Part shown: in pieces, positions 42,672-51,773 of the stretch
Layout of the letters: the number at the start of each line of letters is the position of its first letter
How positions within the stretch are numbered: position 1 is the first letter of the stretch
Assembly (NCBI RefSeq): GCF_044430645.1
Contig: NZ_JAWUDN010000012.1
Location: forward strand, 59,098-123,097
DNA from: Ewingella allii
GTDB lineage: Bacteria; Pseudomonadota; Gammaproteobacteria; Enterobacterales; Enterobacteriaceae
Direction of reading: 5' to 3'
DNA: 64,000 bases
Program-made: the position numbers and the translations under genes
The notes under the pieces: model-generated
The model's input: the letters and a program-made list of their open reading frames with translations, nothing else
Database searches by the model: none
What the model was told of the DNA's origin: nothing

Positions 42672-42699
42672 AGTTTTTGCTTCTCTTAACTTGTCAGCA

Positions 42700-45348
42700 C
42701 TAGCCGGTGTTGCGCATACCCGCCGCCACGCCCGCAATCGTCACCATCAACGCCTGCTCAACGCGCGCGTCTGGCGTACTGCCTTCTTTCTCTAACTGGC
42801 GTGAGCGGTGCAGCAACTCGGCCTGCAGCACGTTCAGTGGGTCAGTGTAGACGTTACGCAGGGCGATAGACTCGGCAATCCACGGCAGGTCAGCCATCAG
42901 GTGGTCATCGTTGGAAATCGCCAACACCACTTTGATGTCGCTTGCCAGCTGGTCGCGCAGCTTCTGTCCCAGCGGCCACAGCTCTTTATCCACCAGACGC
43001 TGGTCGTAATACTCCGCCAGCCACAGGTCGGCCTTGGCGAAGACCATTTCCAGCATGCCGATACGCGTCGAGAAGAACGGCCAGTCGTGGCACATCGCCT
43101 CAAGTTCATCGCGTTTACCGGCATCTACCACGGCTTGCAGGCCCGCACCCGCGCCGAGCCAGGCTGGCAGCATCAGGCGGTTTTGCGTCCAGGCGAAGAT
43201 CCACGGAATAGCGCGCAGGCTTTCGACGCCGCCGTTGGCCTTACGTTTCGCCGGGCGTGAGCCCAATGGCAGTTTGCCCAGCTCTTGCTCCGGCGTCGCC
43301 GCGCGGAAGTAAGGCACGAAATCCTTGTTTTCGCGCACATAGCCGCGATACATGTTGCAGGAGACGTCGGACAGCTGCTCCATAATGTCCACCCAGGCTT
43401 TTTTCGGCTCTGGCGGCGGCAACAGGTTGGCTTCCAGAATCGCGCCGGTATAGAGCGCCAGGCTGCTGATGGTGACTTCTGGCAGGCCGAACTTGAAGCG
43501 AATCATCTCGCCCTGTTCGGTGACGCGCAGGCCACCCTTCAGGCTGCCCGGAGGCTGAGAGAGCAAGGCCGCGTGGGCCGGAGCGCCACCGCGACCGATA
43601 GAACCGCCGCGTCCGTGGAACAGCGTCAGCAGCACGCCCGCTTTCTCGCAGGTTTTGATTAATGCGTCCTGAGCGCGGTATTGCGCCCATGAAGCCGCCA
43701 TCACGCCAGCGTCTTTCGCCGAGTCGGAATAGCCAATCATCACCATCTGTTTGCCCTGAATGGTGCCGCGATACCAGTCGATATTCAGCAGCTGAGTCAT
43801 CACTGAATCAGCATTGTTCAGGTCATCAAGGGTTTCGAACAGCGGCGCTACCGGCAGAGTGAACGGGCAACCCGCCTCTTTCAGCAGCAGGTGAACGGCC
43901 AGCACGTCAGACGGCGTTTTCGCCATCGAAATGACGTAAGCGGCAATTGAGCCTTCCGGCGCTTCGGCAATTACCTGACAGGTGTCGAGCACCTCTTTGG
44001 TGTACTCGCTCGGCTCCCAGAAGCGCGGAACCAGCGGACGCTGTGAGTTCAGTTCGCGGATCAGGAAGGCCTGTTTGTCAGACTCTGACCAGCTTTCGTA
44101 ATCGCCCAAACCAAGGTAACGGGTGATTTCGGCAATGGCGTCGGTATGGCGGGTGCTCTCTTGGCGGATGTCGATACGCACCAGCGGCACGCCGAAGCAG
44201 CGCACGCGGCGCAGAGTGTCCAGCAGCTGGCCGTTGGCGATAATGCCCATGCCGCAGGCAACCAGTGACTGGTAGCAGGCGTAGAGCGGCTCCCACAGCT
44301 GGTCATTGTTGACCAATAAATCGTGAGGCTGTGGCAGGCGTTCGCCTTTCAGACGCGCTTCCAAATAGACCTGCGTGGAGGTCAGCTGGCTGCGCAGGCG
44401 CTTCATGATCACGCGGTAAGGCTCAATACCTTCTTCACCACCTGCGCGCTCGCGCAGTTCATCAGTGGCTTCGGTCATGGAAAGCTCGGAAATCAGCACC
44501 GCGACGTCGCGCAGGAACAGGTCAGTGGCTTTCCAGCGGCTCAGTAAAAGTACGTGGCGCGTGATGTCTGCCGTGACGTTTGGGTTGCCGTCGCGGTCGC
44601 CACCCATCCACGAGGTGAAGCGCACCGGCACGGCTTCGACTGGCATTTTGTAGTCCAGCGAGGTTTCGAGCTGTTCGTTGAACTCGCGCAGGAATGACGG
44701 CACGCCTTCCCACAGGCTATTCTCAACGACCGCAAATCCCCATTTGGCTTCATCAACCGGGGAAGGGCGGTGTTTACGAATTTCATCGGTATGCCATGAC
44801 TGGGCAATCAGCTGGCGCAGGCGGCGCATAATCTGCTTGCGCTCGTAATCCGCCAGATCGTTATGGTCGAGCTGCTTCAGGCAGTTGTTCACTTCCACCA
44901 ATTTGTGGATTAGCGTCCGGCGGGCAATCTCTGTTGGGTGAGCCGTCAGCACCAGCTCGATAGAAAGCTCTTCAACCGCGTCACGCAGCTGCTGATCGGT
45001 CAGATTTTTGGCTTTCAGGCGCTCAATTAGCTGCGCCAGTACTTCAGGATTGCTGGCCGCTTCGCCATTAGGCGAAATGCTGTGGTACTGCTCGGCCACG
45101 TTGGTCAGATTGAGGAATTGGCTAAAAGCACGGGCCACTGGCAATAACTCGTCGTTGGACAAGTTTTGCAGCGTGGAGAGCAGCTCTTGGCGATCTGCTT
45201 CATTTCCAGCGCGTGAGGATTTGGATAACTTACGAATTTTCTCAACACGATCAAGGATATGTTCTCCCAACGTATCTTTGATGGTGTCGCCAAGCAGTTT
45301 ACCTAAGGTACTGACATTACTGCGCATTGCGGAATATTGTTCGTTCAT
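42700..45348 (-). CDS. ppc: Phosphoenolpyruvate carboxylase
   Basis: Ppc carboxylates phosphoenolpyruvate to oxaloacetate, replenishing the TCA cycle. The ATG at 45348 with AGAGGTAAT upstream gives 882 residues, near the E. coli length; the open frame continues 29 codons upstream without similarity. Catalytic His lies in VLTAHPTEIARRTL, and further conserved blocks are SWMGGDRDGNPNVT, FHGRGGSIGRGGAPAH and the C-terminal GVAAGMRNTG ending. It is followed by no partner gene; argE lies upstream on the same strand. Confidence 0.98.
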   Translation of the reverse strand: MNEQYSAMRSNVSTLGKLLGDTIKDTLGEHILDRVEKIRKLSKSSRAGNEADRQELLSTLQNLSNDELLPVARAFSQFLNLTNVAEQYHSISPNGEAASNPEVLAQLIERLKAKNLTDQQLRDAVEELSIELVLTAHPTEIARRTLIHKLVEVNNCLKQLDHNDLADYERKQIMRRLRQLIAQSWHTDEIRKHRPSPVDEAKWGFAVVENSLWEGVPSFLREFNEQLETSLDYKMPVEAVPVRFTSWMGGDRDGNPNVTADITRHVLLLSRWKATDLFLRDVAVLISELSMTEATDELRERAGGEEGIEPYRVIMKRLRSQLTSTQVYLEARLKGERLPQPHDLLVNNDQLWEPLYACYQSLVACGMGIIANGQLLDTLRRVRCFGVPLVRIDIRQESTRHTDAIAEITRYLGLGDYESWSESDKQAFLIRELNSQRPLVPRFWEPSEYTKEVLDTCQVIAEAPEGSIAAYVISMAKTPSDVLAVHLLLKEAGCPFTLPVAPLFETLDDLNNADSVMTQLLNIDWYRGTIQGKQMVMIGYSDSAKDAGVMAASWAQYRAQDALIKTCEKAGVLLTLFHGRGGSIGRGGAPAHAALLSQPPGSLKGGLRVTEQGEMIRFKFGLPEVTISSLALYTGAILEANLLPPPEPKKAWVDIMEQLSDVSCNMYRGYVRENKDFVPYFRAATPEQELGKLPLGSRPAKRKANGGVESLRAIPWIFAWTQNRLMLPAWLGAGAGLQAVVDAGKRDELEAMCHDWPFFSTRIGMLEMVFAKADLWLAEYYDQRLVDKELWPLGQKLRDQLASDIKVVLAISNDDHLMADLPWIAESIALRNVYTDPLNVLQAELLHRSRQLEKEGSTPDARVEQALMVTIAGVAAGMRNTG

Positions 45349-45577
45349 ATTACCTCTGTTGACCTCGGACCCGATTTTTATAATTTGTAGATAACTTTCA
45401 CCCGTAAGGCTGTGACGCCTTTTTCTGTCTGCCAAACTTTCTCTTTTTTTAATTACACAACTGTTTTACCGCAAAAACGTCGTTTCCTTCACTAAAAAAA
45501 GGCATTTTTCGTCAATGTGGCTGAAATTTAATTACAGCTCACAAGGTATCAGTTTGTCTAATCAGCATATTGTCCAG

Positions 45578-45607
45578 TATCAAGAGCGCCCTGCGACGCC
45601 CTTGATA
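45578..45607 (-). other. Inverted repeat downstream of argE
   Basis: TATCAAG-A-GCG and CGC-C-CTTGATA form a ten-pair stem with one mismatch, 18 bases past the argE stop. No T run follows on either strand, so it may be an mRNA-end stabilising hairpin rather than an intrinsic terminator. Confidence 0.6.
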
Positions 45608-45625
45608 TGGCTACTCTTTCTTCAC

Positions 45626-46780
45626 TTATACGTGGTGGCAGAAGTGATGAACCACTTGCGCGATCAGCTCGCGAGTCGGCTTGATGAAGGCGGTATCGAT
45701 GTATTCATCCGGCTGGTGCGCCTGCTCAATCGAACCCGGCCCTAAGACCAGTGTCGGGCACAGCTCTTGGATAAACGGCGCTTCGGTACAGTAGTTAACA
45801 ATCTCGGTTTCCACGCCCAGCAGCTTCTCCACCACCTGCACCAGCTGGTGGTCCGGCGGGCATTCATAGCCCGGAATCGGCGGATGCAGCTCTTCGATGG
45901 CGACGCGGCCCGGCCAGCGACTGCTAACTGGCTCCAGCGCTTCTTGCAGCAGGCCGTCGAGGTCAGATAGCGTCAGCCCCGGCAGTGGGCGGATGTCCAT
46001 GTGCAGCTCACAGCAGGCGCAAATACGGTTGGCCGCATCGCCGCCGCTAATGTGGCCGAAGTTCATGGTTGGATAAGGAATGACAAAGCCGCTGTGGTTG
46101 TAGCGCTCTTTCAAAGTGTTACGCAGGCCAATCAGCTGGGTAATGGAGTCATGCATCAGGTCGATGGCGTTCACGCCGCGCGCCGGGTCACTTGAGTGGC
46201 CCGATTGCCCGGTAATGCGAATCGCATTCGAAATATGGCCTTTATGCGCACGAACCGGCTTCAACGACGTCGGTTCGCCGATGATCGCGCAGTCTGGGCG
46301 AATGGCGGTGTTTTTCGAAAAATAGCTCGCGCCTGCCATGGTGGTTTCTTCATCGGCGGTGGCGAGGATATATAGAGGTTTAGTCAGTTTGGTTGTATCA
46401 ATATCCCGCAGCGCATCGACGATAAAAGCGAAGAAACCTTTCATGTCGGCGGTACCCAGACCATAGAGCTTATTTTCATGCTCGGTCAGGGTGAAAGGGT
46501 CGCGAGTCCAGCGGCCATCGTCGAAGGGGACGGTATCGGTATGGCCCGCCAGCAGCAGGCCGCCAGCACCTTGGCCCACGCTTGCCAACATATTGAATTT
46601 ATTGCGAGTATTCGGCACAGGTTGGATTTCAACCTTAAAGCCTAGATCGCGGAACCAGCCTGCTAACAGGTTGATTAGCTTTTCGTTGCTTTGATCTAAT
46701 GCGCTGTCTGTGGCACTGATCGAAGGTATCGCGATTAACGCCCGATAAAGCTCAATAAAAGGAGGTAATTTCATCTTCAC
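45626..46780 (-). CDS. argE: Acetylornithine deacetylase
   Basis: ArgE removes the acetyl group from N-acetylornithine to give ornithine. The GTG at 46780 is preferred over the ATG at 46774 because AAAGG lies nine bases before it and the resulting 384 residues align with E. coli from residue 1. It is an M20 metallopeptidase: GHTDTVPFDDGRW with the first metal ligands, GTADMKGFFAF, TADEETTMAG, GEPTSLKP and the dimer-domain SGHSSDPARGVNAID. It is divergent from argCBGH across ARG boxes. Confidence 0.97.
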   Translation of the reverse strand: MKMKLPPFIELYRALIAIPSISATDSALDQSNEKLINLLAGWFRDLGFKVEIQPVPNTRNKFNMLASVGQGAGGLLLAGHTDTVPFDDGRWTRDPFTLTEHENKLYGLGTADMKGFFAFIVDALRDIDTTKLTKPLYILATADEETTMAGASYFSKNTAIRPDCAIIGEPTSLKPVRAHKGHISNAIRITGQSGHSSDPARGVNAIDLMHDSITQLIGLRNTLKERYNHSGFVIPYPTMNFGHISGGDAANRICACCELHMDIRPLPGLTLSDLDGLLQEALEPVSSRWPGRVAIEELHPPIPGYECPPDHQLVQVVEKLLGVETEIVNYCTEAPFIQELCPTLVLGPGSIEQAHQPDEYIDTAFIKPTRELIAQVVHHFCHHV

Positions 46781-46801
46781 TGTTGACAGCCTTTAGTTAG
46801 G

Positions 46802-46844
46802 GTAGTATTCATATTCATGCAGTTTATGTGAATAAAAATACAAT
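46802..46844. promoter_or_regulatory. ARG boxes between argE and argC
   Basis: TATGTGAATAAAAATACA around 46826-46843 matches the ArgR half-site pattern TGAAT-N4-ATTCA with one mismatch. A second, weaker site, GTATTCATATTCATGCA, adjoins it on the left; its exact register is uncertain. Placement in the divergent gap fits joint repression of both transcripts by ArgR-arginine. Confidence 0.8.
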
Positions 46845-47005
46845 ATGCCAGCGCGTAAGGGAACCGGAAAGAACGGTCGGTTTAACCCAACGCAGTTGCT
46901 GAGAATCTCGCGGGTGAACGGCGTATGACGCGGTGAACCCTGTTACCTAAGAAGTACGCTGTATCGCAAAGCCATACAGTTAAGTTGAGAAGGTGAACAG
47001 ACCCC

Positions 47006-48010
47006 ATGTTGAATACGCTGATTGTTGGTGCCACAGGCTACGCCGGAGCTGAACTCGCTGCCTACCTAAATCGCCACCCACAGATGAACATAACCGCTTT
47101 AATGGTTTCAGCGCAAAGTGCAGATGCAGGAAAATTGCTTTCTGATTTGCACCCTCAGTTAAAAGGCATCCTCGATCTGCCTGTTTTGCCAATGAAAAAC
47201 GTGGAAGACGCGGCAAAAGATATCGATGTGGTTTTTTTAGCCACTGCCCATGAAGTCAGCCACGACCTGGCGCCGCAATTTTTGGCAGCAGGCTGCGTGG
47301 TGTTTGACCTGTCCGGTGCATTCCGCGTCAACAAGCCTGATTTCTACTCCGAATTTTACAGCTTTGAACACCAGCACCTCGACTGGCTGGACAAGGCGGT
47401 GTACGGCCTTGCTGAATGGCAAGCCGACAAACTCAAAACCGCGCAACTCATCGCGGTCCCAGGCTGCTACCCAACGGCGTCTCAGCTGGCGTTAAAACCG
47501 CTGGTGGAAAATGGCCTGTTGAACGAAGACCAGTGGCCGGTGATTAATGCGACCAGCGGCGTGAGCGGCGCGGGGCGTAAAGCCTCTCTCGGCACCAGCT
47601 TCTGCGAAGTCAGCCTGCAACCTTACGGCCTATTCAATCATCGTCACCACCCAGAAATTGTAGAGCATCTCGGCGTGCCGGTGATCTTTACCCCGCACCT
47701 GGGCAACTTCCCGCGCGGCATTCTGGCCACCATCACTTGCCGCCTGAAAGCGGGCGTGACGGCGCAGGACGTGGCGGAAGCCTTCCATAACGCTTACCAC
47801 GACAAACCTCTGGTGCGTCTCTACACCAAGGGCGTTCCGGCGTTGAAAGACGTGGTGGGCCTGCCGTTCTGCGACATCGGTTTTGTGGTGAAAGGCGAGC
47901 ATCTGATTGTGGTTGCGACAGAAGATAACCTGCTAAAAGGCGCGTCGGCGCAAGCAGTGCAATGTCTGAACCTGCGCTTTGGTTTCCCAGAAACCCAATC
48001 GCTGCTTTAA
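47006..48010 (+). CDS. argC: N-acetyl-gamma-glutamyl-phosphate reductase
   Basis: ArgC reduces N-acetylglutamyl phosphate to the semialdehyde with NADPH. The 334 residues equal E. coli. GATGYAGAEL is the dinucleotide loop at residues 8-17, and the catalytic Cys154 is in AVPGCYPTASQLAL. HRHHPEI, FTPHLGNFPRGIL and GLPFCDIGFVVKGEH are also conserved. It is the first gene of argCBGH with a 160-base leader. Confidence 0.98.
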   Translation: MLNTLIVGATGYAGAELAAYLNRHPQMNITALMVSAQSADAGKLLSDLHPQLKGILDLPVLPMKNVEDAAKDIDVVFLATAHEVSHDLAPQFLAAGCVVFDLSGAFRVNKPDFYSEFYSFEHQHLDWLDKAVYGLAEWQADKLKTAQLIAVPGCYPTASQLALKPLVENGLLNEDQWPVINATSGVSGAGRKASLGTSFCEVSLQPYGLFNHRHHPEIVEHLGVPVIFTPHLGNFPRGILATITCRLKAGVTAQDVAEAFHNAYHDKPLVRLYTKGVPALKDVVGLPFCDIGFVVKGEHLIVVATEDNLLKGASAQAVQCLNLRFGFPETQSLL

Positions 48011-48065
48011 TTTATCTTGGTCTAAAATCAAACATTTACTTAAACCGATTGAGGCGCGAACAGCT

Positions 48066-48839
48066 ATGAATCCGTTAGTTATCAAATTAGGTGGTGTGTT
48101 GCTGGACAATGAAGAAGCGCTCGAGCGCCTGTTCATGGCGCTGGTGACCTATCGCCAGCAATATCAGCGCCCATTGGTGATCGTTCACGGCGGCGGTTAT
48201 CTGGTCGATGAGCTGATGAAGAAACTCAACCTGCCCGTGGTGAAGAAGGCTGGCCTGCGCGTAACTCCGGCGGACCAAATCGACATCATCACTGGCGCAT
48301 TGGCCGGTAGCGCCAACAAAACCCTGCTGGCGTGGGCGGTGAAAAACGACATCAACGCCGTTGGCCTGTCATTGGCAGACGGCGGCTCGGTAGTGGTAAC
48401 GCAACTGAGCGAAGATCTGGGTAATGTCGGCAAAGCAGAAGTCGGCTCTCCGGCGCTGATTAACACCCTGACTGGCGCAGGCTACCTGCCGATTATCAGC
48501 TCCATTGGTATCACCGCCGATGGTGAACTGATGAATGTGAATGCTGACCAAGCCGCGACGGCACTGGCAGCCACGCTGGGCGCAGATTTAATCTTGCTGT
48601 CAGATGTGAGCGGTATTCTCGACGGCAAAGGCCAGCGCATCCCGGAAATGACCACGCAGAAAGCGGAACAGCTGATTGAGCAAGGCATCATTACCGACGG
48701 CATGATTGTGAAAGTTCACGCCGCGCTAGACGCCGCGCGCTCTCTTGGCCGCCCGGTGGATATCGCCAGCTGGCGTCACGCCGAGCAGCTTCCGGCACTG
48801 TTTAATGGCACGGCGATCGGTACGCGTATTCTGGCGTGA
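48066..48839 (+). CDS. argB: Acetylglutamate kinase
   Basis: ArgB phosphorylates N-acetylglutamate. The ATG at 48066 follows GAGGCG and gives 257 residues, the short unregulated enterobacterial type; the frame opens 29 codons earlier, overlapping argC. The amino-acid-kinase blocks LVIKLGGVLLD, IVHGGGYLVDELMKKL, NVNADQAATALAATLGAD and TDGMIVKVHAALDAAR are present. It lies 55 bases after argC and 61 before argG. Confidence 0.97.
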   Translation: MNPLVIKLGGVLLDNEEALERLFMALVTYRQQYQRPLVIVHGGGYLVDELMKKLNLPVVKKAGLRVTPADQIDIITGALAGSANKTLLAWAVKNDINAVGLSLADGGSVVVTQLSEDLGNVGKAEVGSPALINTLTGAGYLPIISSIGITADGELMNVNADQAATALAATLGADLILLSDVSGILDGKGQRIPEMTTQKAEQLIEQGIITDGMIVKVHAALDAARSLGRPVDIASWRHAEQLPALFNGTAIGTRILA

Positions 48840-48900
48840 TCTTCGTGCTTAACCCATTGACTGAATTGTTAAATCAATAAAATTTTTAAAGGAAATCATC

Positions 48901-50121
48901 ATGGCAGCAACCAAAGGTATCAAGAAAATCGTTCTGGCTTATTCTGGCGGTCTGGACACCTCGGCAATCATTCCATGGCTGAAAGAAAACTACGGCGACT
49001 GTGAAGTGGTGGCTTTCGTTGCAGATATCGGCCAAGAGCGTGCTGACCTCGAAGGGATCGAGCAGAAAGCCCTGCGCACCGGTGCTTCTGAGTGCCACGT
49101 GGTTGACCTGCGTGAAGAGTTCATCAAAGACTACGTTTACCCAGTGCTGAAAAGCGGCGCGTTGTATGAAGGCAGCTACCTGCTCGGCACCTCAATGGCG
49201 CGTCCATTGATTGCAAAAGCACAGGTTGAGCTGGCGTTGAAAGTGGGCGCTGATGCACTGTGCCACGGTGCGACAGGTAAAGGTAACGACCAGGTGCGTT
49301 TCGAAACCACTTACACCGCGCTGGCTCCACAGCTGAAAGTGGTCGCTCCTTGGCGTGAGTGGGACCTGCGTTCTCGCGAAGCCCTACTGGATTACCTGAA
49401 AGAGCGTAATATCCCGACCACCGCGTCGCTGGAAAAAATTTATAGCCGTGACGAAAACGCGTGGCACATCTCTACCGAAGGCGGCGTGCTGGAAAGCCCA
49501 TGGAATGCAGCAAACAAAGATTGCTGGGCATGGACAGTCGCGCCAGAAGACGCGCCGGACGAAGCTGAGCTGGTCACCGTTAAAGTTGAGAAAGGCGCGG
49601 TTGTGGCGGTTAACGGCGTAGAGCTGACACCATTCCAGTGCCTCGAAGCGCTGAACGTGCTGGGCGTGAAACACGGCGTTGGCCGTATCGATATCGTGGA
49701 AAACCGTCTGGTGGGTATTAAATCCCGCGGTTGCTACGAAACGCCGGGAGGCACCATTATGATGGCTGCGCTGCGTGGCGTTGAGCAGCTGGTTCTCGAC
49801 CGTGACAGCTTCAAATGGCGTGAGCAGCTGGGCCATGAAATGTCTTACGTGGTTTACGATGGTCGTTGGTTCGCTCCGCTGCGTGAATCTATCCAAGCCG
49901 CCGCTGACGCACTGGCAGAAGATGTGAATGGCGAAGTGGTGGTGAAGCTGTACAAAGGCACCGCGACGGCTATCCAGAAGAGTTCTCCGAACAGCATGTA
50001 CTCTGAAGAGTTCGCTACTTTCAGTGAAGATGAAGTGTATGATCACAGCCACGCGGGCGGCTTTATTCGTCTGTTCTCGTTGTCATCCAGAATTCGTGCG
50101 CTGAACTCAAAGAAGCAGTAA
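48901..50121 (+). CDS. argG: Argininosuccinate synthase
   Basis: ArgG condenses citrulline and aspartate with ATP to argininosuccinate. The 406-residue product has the PP-loop LAYSGGLDTSAIIPWL near the N-terminus, CHGATGKGNDQVRFE, and GRIDIVENRLVGIKSRGCYE. At about 400 residues it is the common bacterial type rather than the longer E. coli K-12 type. In E. coli argG is unlinked; here it lies inside argCB-argG-argH, so it should share the ArgR-controlled promoter. Confidence 0.97.
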   Translation: MAATKGIKKIVLAYSGGLDTSAIIPWLKENYGDCEVVAFVADIGQERADLEGIEQKALRTGASECHVVDLREEFIKDYVYPVLKSGALYEGSYLLGTSMARPLIAKAQVELALKVGADALCHGATGKGNDQVRFETTYTALAPQLKVVAPWREWDLRSREALLDYLKERNIPTTASLEKIYSRDENAWHISTEGGVLESPWNAANKDCWAWTVAPEDAPDEAELVTVKVEKGAVVAVNGVELTPFQCLEALNVLGVKHGVGRIDIVENRLVGIKSRGCYETPGGTIMMAALRGVEQLVLDRDSFKWREQLGHEMSYVVYDGRWFAPLRESIQAAADALAEDVNGEVVVKLYKGTATAIQKSSPNSMYSEEFATFSEDEVYDHSHAGGFIRLFSLSSRIRALNSKKQ

Positions 50122-50142
50122 TTCGCGCGTAGAAAATATTTT

Positions 50143-50167
50143 AAGGGCGCACAGGCTGCGCCCTTTT
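50143..50167 (+). terminator. Hairpin between argG and argH
   Basis: AAGGGCGCA and TGCGCCCTT form a nine-pair stem around CAGGC, followed by a short T run. Only 24 bases separate it from the argH start, so it may attenuate argH or protect the upstream mRNA rather than end the operon. Confidence 0.7.
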
Positions 50168-50190
50168 GCATAGATCAAGGAGTACAAGTT

Positions 50191-51567
50191 ATGGCACTTT
50201 GGGGCGGGCGTTTCACTCAGGCGGCAGACCAGCGTTTTAAAGAATTAAATGATTCCCTGCGTTTCGATTACCGTCTTGCCGAGCAGGATATTATTGGCTC
50301 GGTGGCGTGGTCGAAGGCGTTGGTGACGGTTAACGTGCTGACTGCCGAAGAGCAGGTTCAGCTGGAAGAAGCCTTAGGCGTATTGTTGGAAGAAGTGCGT
50401 GCTAACCCGCGCGCTATCTTAGCCAGCGACGCAGAAGACATTCACAGCTGGGTGGAAGGCAAGCTTATCGACAAAGTTGGTAACCTCGGCAAGAAGTTGC
50501 ACACCGGCCGCAGCCGTAATGATCAGGTCGCCACTGACTTGAAACTATGGTGCAAAGAGCAGGTGCTGAACCTGCAAGAGGCCGTGCGCCACTTGCAGCA
50601 GGCGCTGGTCGCCACTGCGCAAGCGAACCAGGACGCGGTCATGCCGGGCTACACTCACCTACAGCGCGCCCAGCCGGTAACTTTCGCACACTGGTGTCTG
50701 GCCTATGTCGAGATGCTGGCGCGTGATGAAAGCCGCCTGCAAGATACTCTGAAACGTCTGGACGTCAGCCCGTTGGGCAGTGGCGCACTGGCGGGCACGG
50801 CGTACCCAATGGACCGCGAGCAGCTGGCCGGTTGGTTAGGATTTGCCTCGGCGACTCGCAACAGCCTGGATAGCGTTTCCGACCGCGACCATGTGATGGA
50901 GCTGCTGTCGAACGCCTCTATCAGCATGATCCACCTGTCGCGCTTCGCCGAAGACCTGATTTTCTTCAACAGCGGAGAAGCGTCGTTTGTAGATCTGTCC
51001 GACCGGGTGACCTCTGGCTCATCCCTAATGCCACAAAAGAAAAACCCGGACGCGCTGGAGCTTATCCGTGGCAAGTGTGGCCGCGTGCAGGGCGCGCTGA
51101 CTGGCATCATGATGACCATGAAGGGCCTGCCGCTGGCGTACAACAAAGACATGCAGGAAGACAAGGAAGGGCTGTTCGACGCGCTCGACACTTGGATGGA
51201 CTGTCTGCAAATGGCGGCGCTGGTGCTGGACGGTATTCAGGTCAAACGTCCGCGTTGTAAAGAAGCCGCGCAGCAGGGCTATGCGAACTCCACCGAGCTG
51301 GCGGATTATCTGGTCGCCAAAGGCGTGCCATTCCGCGAAGCTCACCATATTGTTGGTGAAGCCGTGGTGGAAGCCATTGCTCAGGGCAAAGCGCTGGAAG
51401 CCCTGCCACTGGTCGATTTGCAGAAATTCAGCAGCGTAATTGGCGATGACGTCTACCCAATCCTTGAACTGCAATCTTGCCTCGACAAGCGCGCAGCCAA
51501 GGGCGGCGTGTCACCACAGCAGGTTGCTCAGGCGATCAGCGATGCCAAAAGCCGCCTGGGCGAGTAA
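50191..51567 (+). CDS. argH: Argininosuccinate lyase
   Basis: ArgH splits argininosuccinate to arginine and fumarate, the last step of the pathway. The 458-residue fumarase-superfamily protein begins MALWGGRFTQAADQRFKELN and carries GRSRNDQVATDLKLW, the PGYTHLQRAQPVTFAHW block, and the signature GSSLMPQKKNPDALELIRG with the catalytic serine. An AAGGAG site precedes the ATG. It ends the argCBGH operon. Confidence 0.98.
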   Translation: MALWGGRFTQAADQRFKELNDSLRFDYRLAEQDIIGSVAWSKALVTVNVLTAEEQVQLEEALGVLLEEVRANPRAILASDAEDIHSWVEGKLIDKVGNLGKKLHTGRSRNDQVATDLKLWCKEQVLNLQEAVRHLQQALVATAQANQDAVMPGYTHLQRAQPVTFAHWCLAYVEMLARDESRLQDTLKRLDVSPLGSGALAGTAYPMDREQLAGWLGFASATRNSLDSVSDRDHVMELLSNASISMIHLSRFAEDLIFFNSGEASFVDLSDRVTSGSSLMPQKKNPDALELIRGKCGRVQGALTGIMMTMKGLPLAYNKDMQEDKEGLFDALDTWMDCLQMAALVLDGIQVKRPRCKEAAQQGYANSTELADYLVAKGVPFREAHHIVGEAVVEAIAQGKALEALPLVDLQKFSSVIGDDVYPILELQSCLDKRAAKGGVSPQQVAQAISDAKSRLGE

Positions 51568-51586
51568 TCGCTCACGGCGTCAGACC

Positions 51587-51612
51587 AAAAGGCTCCTGTT
51601 CAGGGGCCTTTT
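51587..51612 (+). terminator. Terminator downstream of argH
   Basis: AAAAGG-C-TCCTG and CAGG-G-GCCTTTT form a stem with small mismatches, followed by CTTT. Confidence 0.78.
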
Positions 51613-51632
51613 CTTTAGGTAAAAAGCAGACA

Positions 51633-51657
51633 AAAAAAGGCGGACATAAAGTCCGCC
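51633..51657 (-). terminator. Terminator downstream of the prx-grx gene
   Basis: On the minus strand GGCGGAC and GTCCGCC arms around five bases are followed by seven T residues, placed 117 bases past the fusion gene's stop. Confidence 0.85.
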
Positions 51658-51773
51658 GAATGTTCACGTAGTCTCTCACTCGCCATCAGGCTGCTTGCCT
51701 TGCAGCAATACCCTGATTTTGAGCTTCTTTCATTTTACTTATGTTAATTCTCTTACAATCTTTACGCGTCGTC

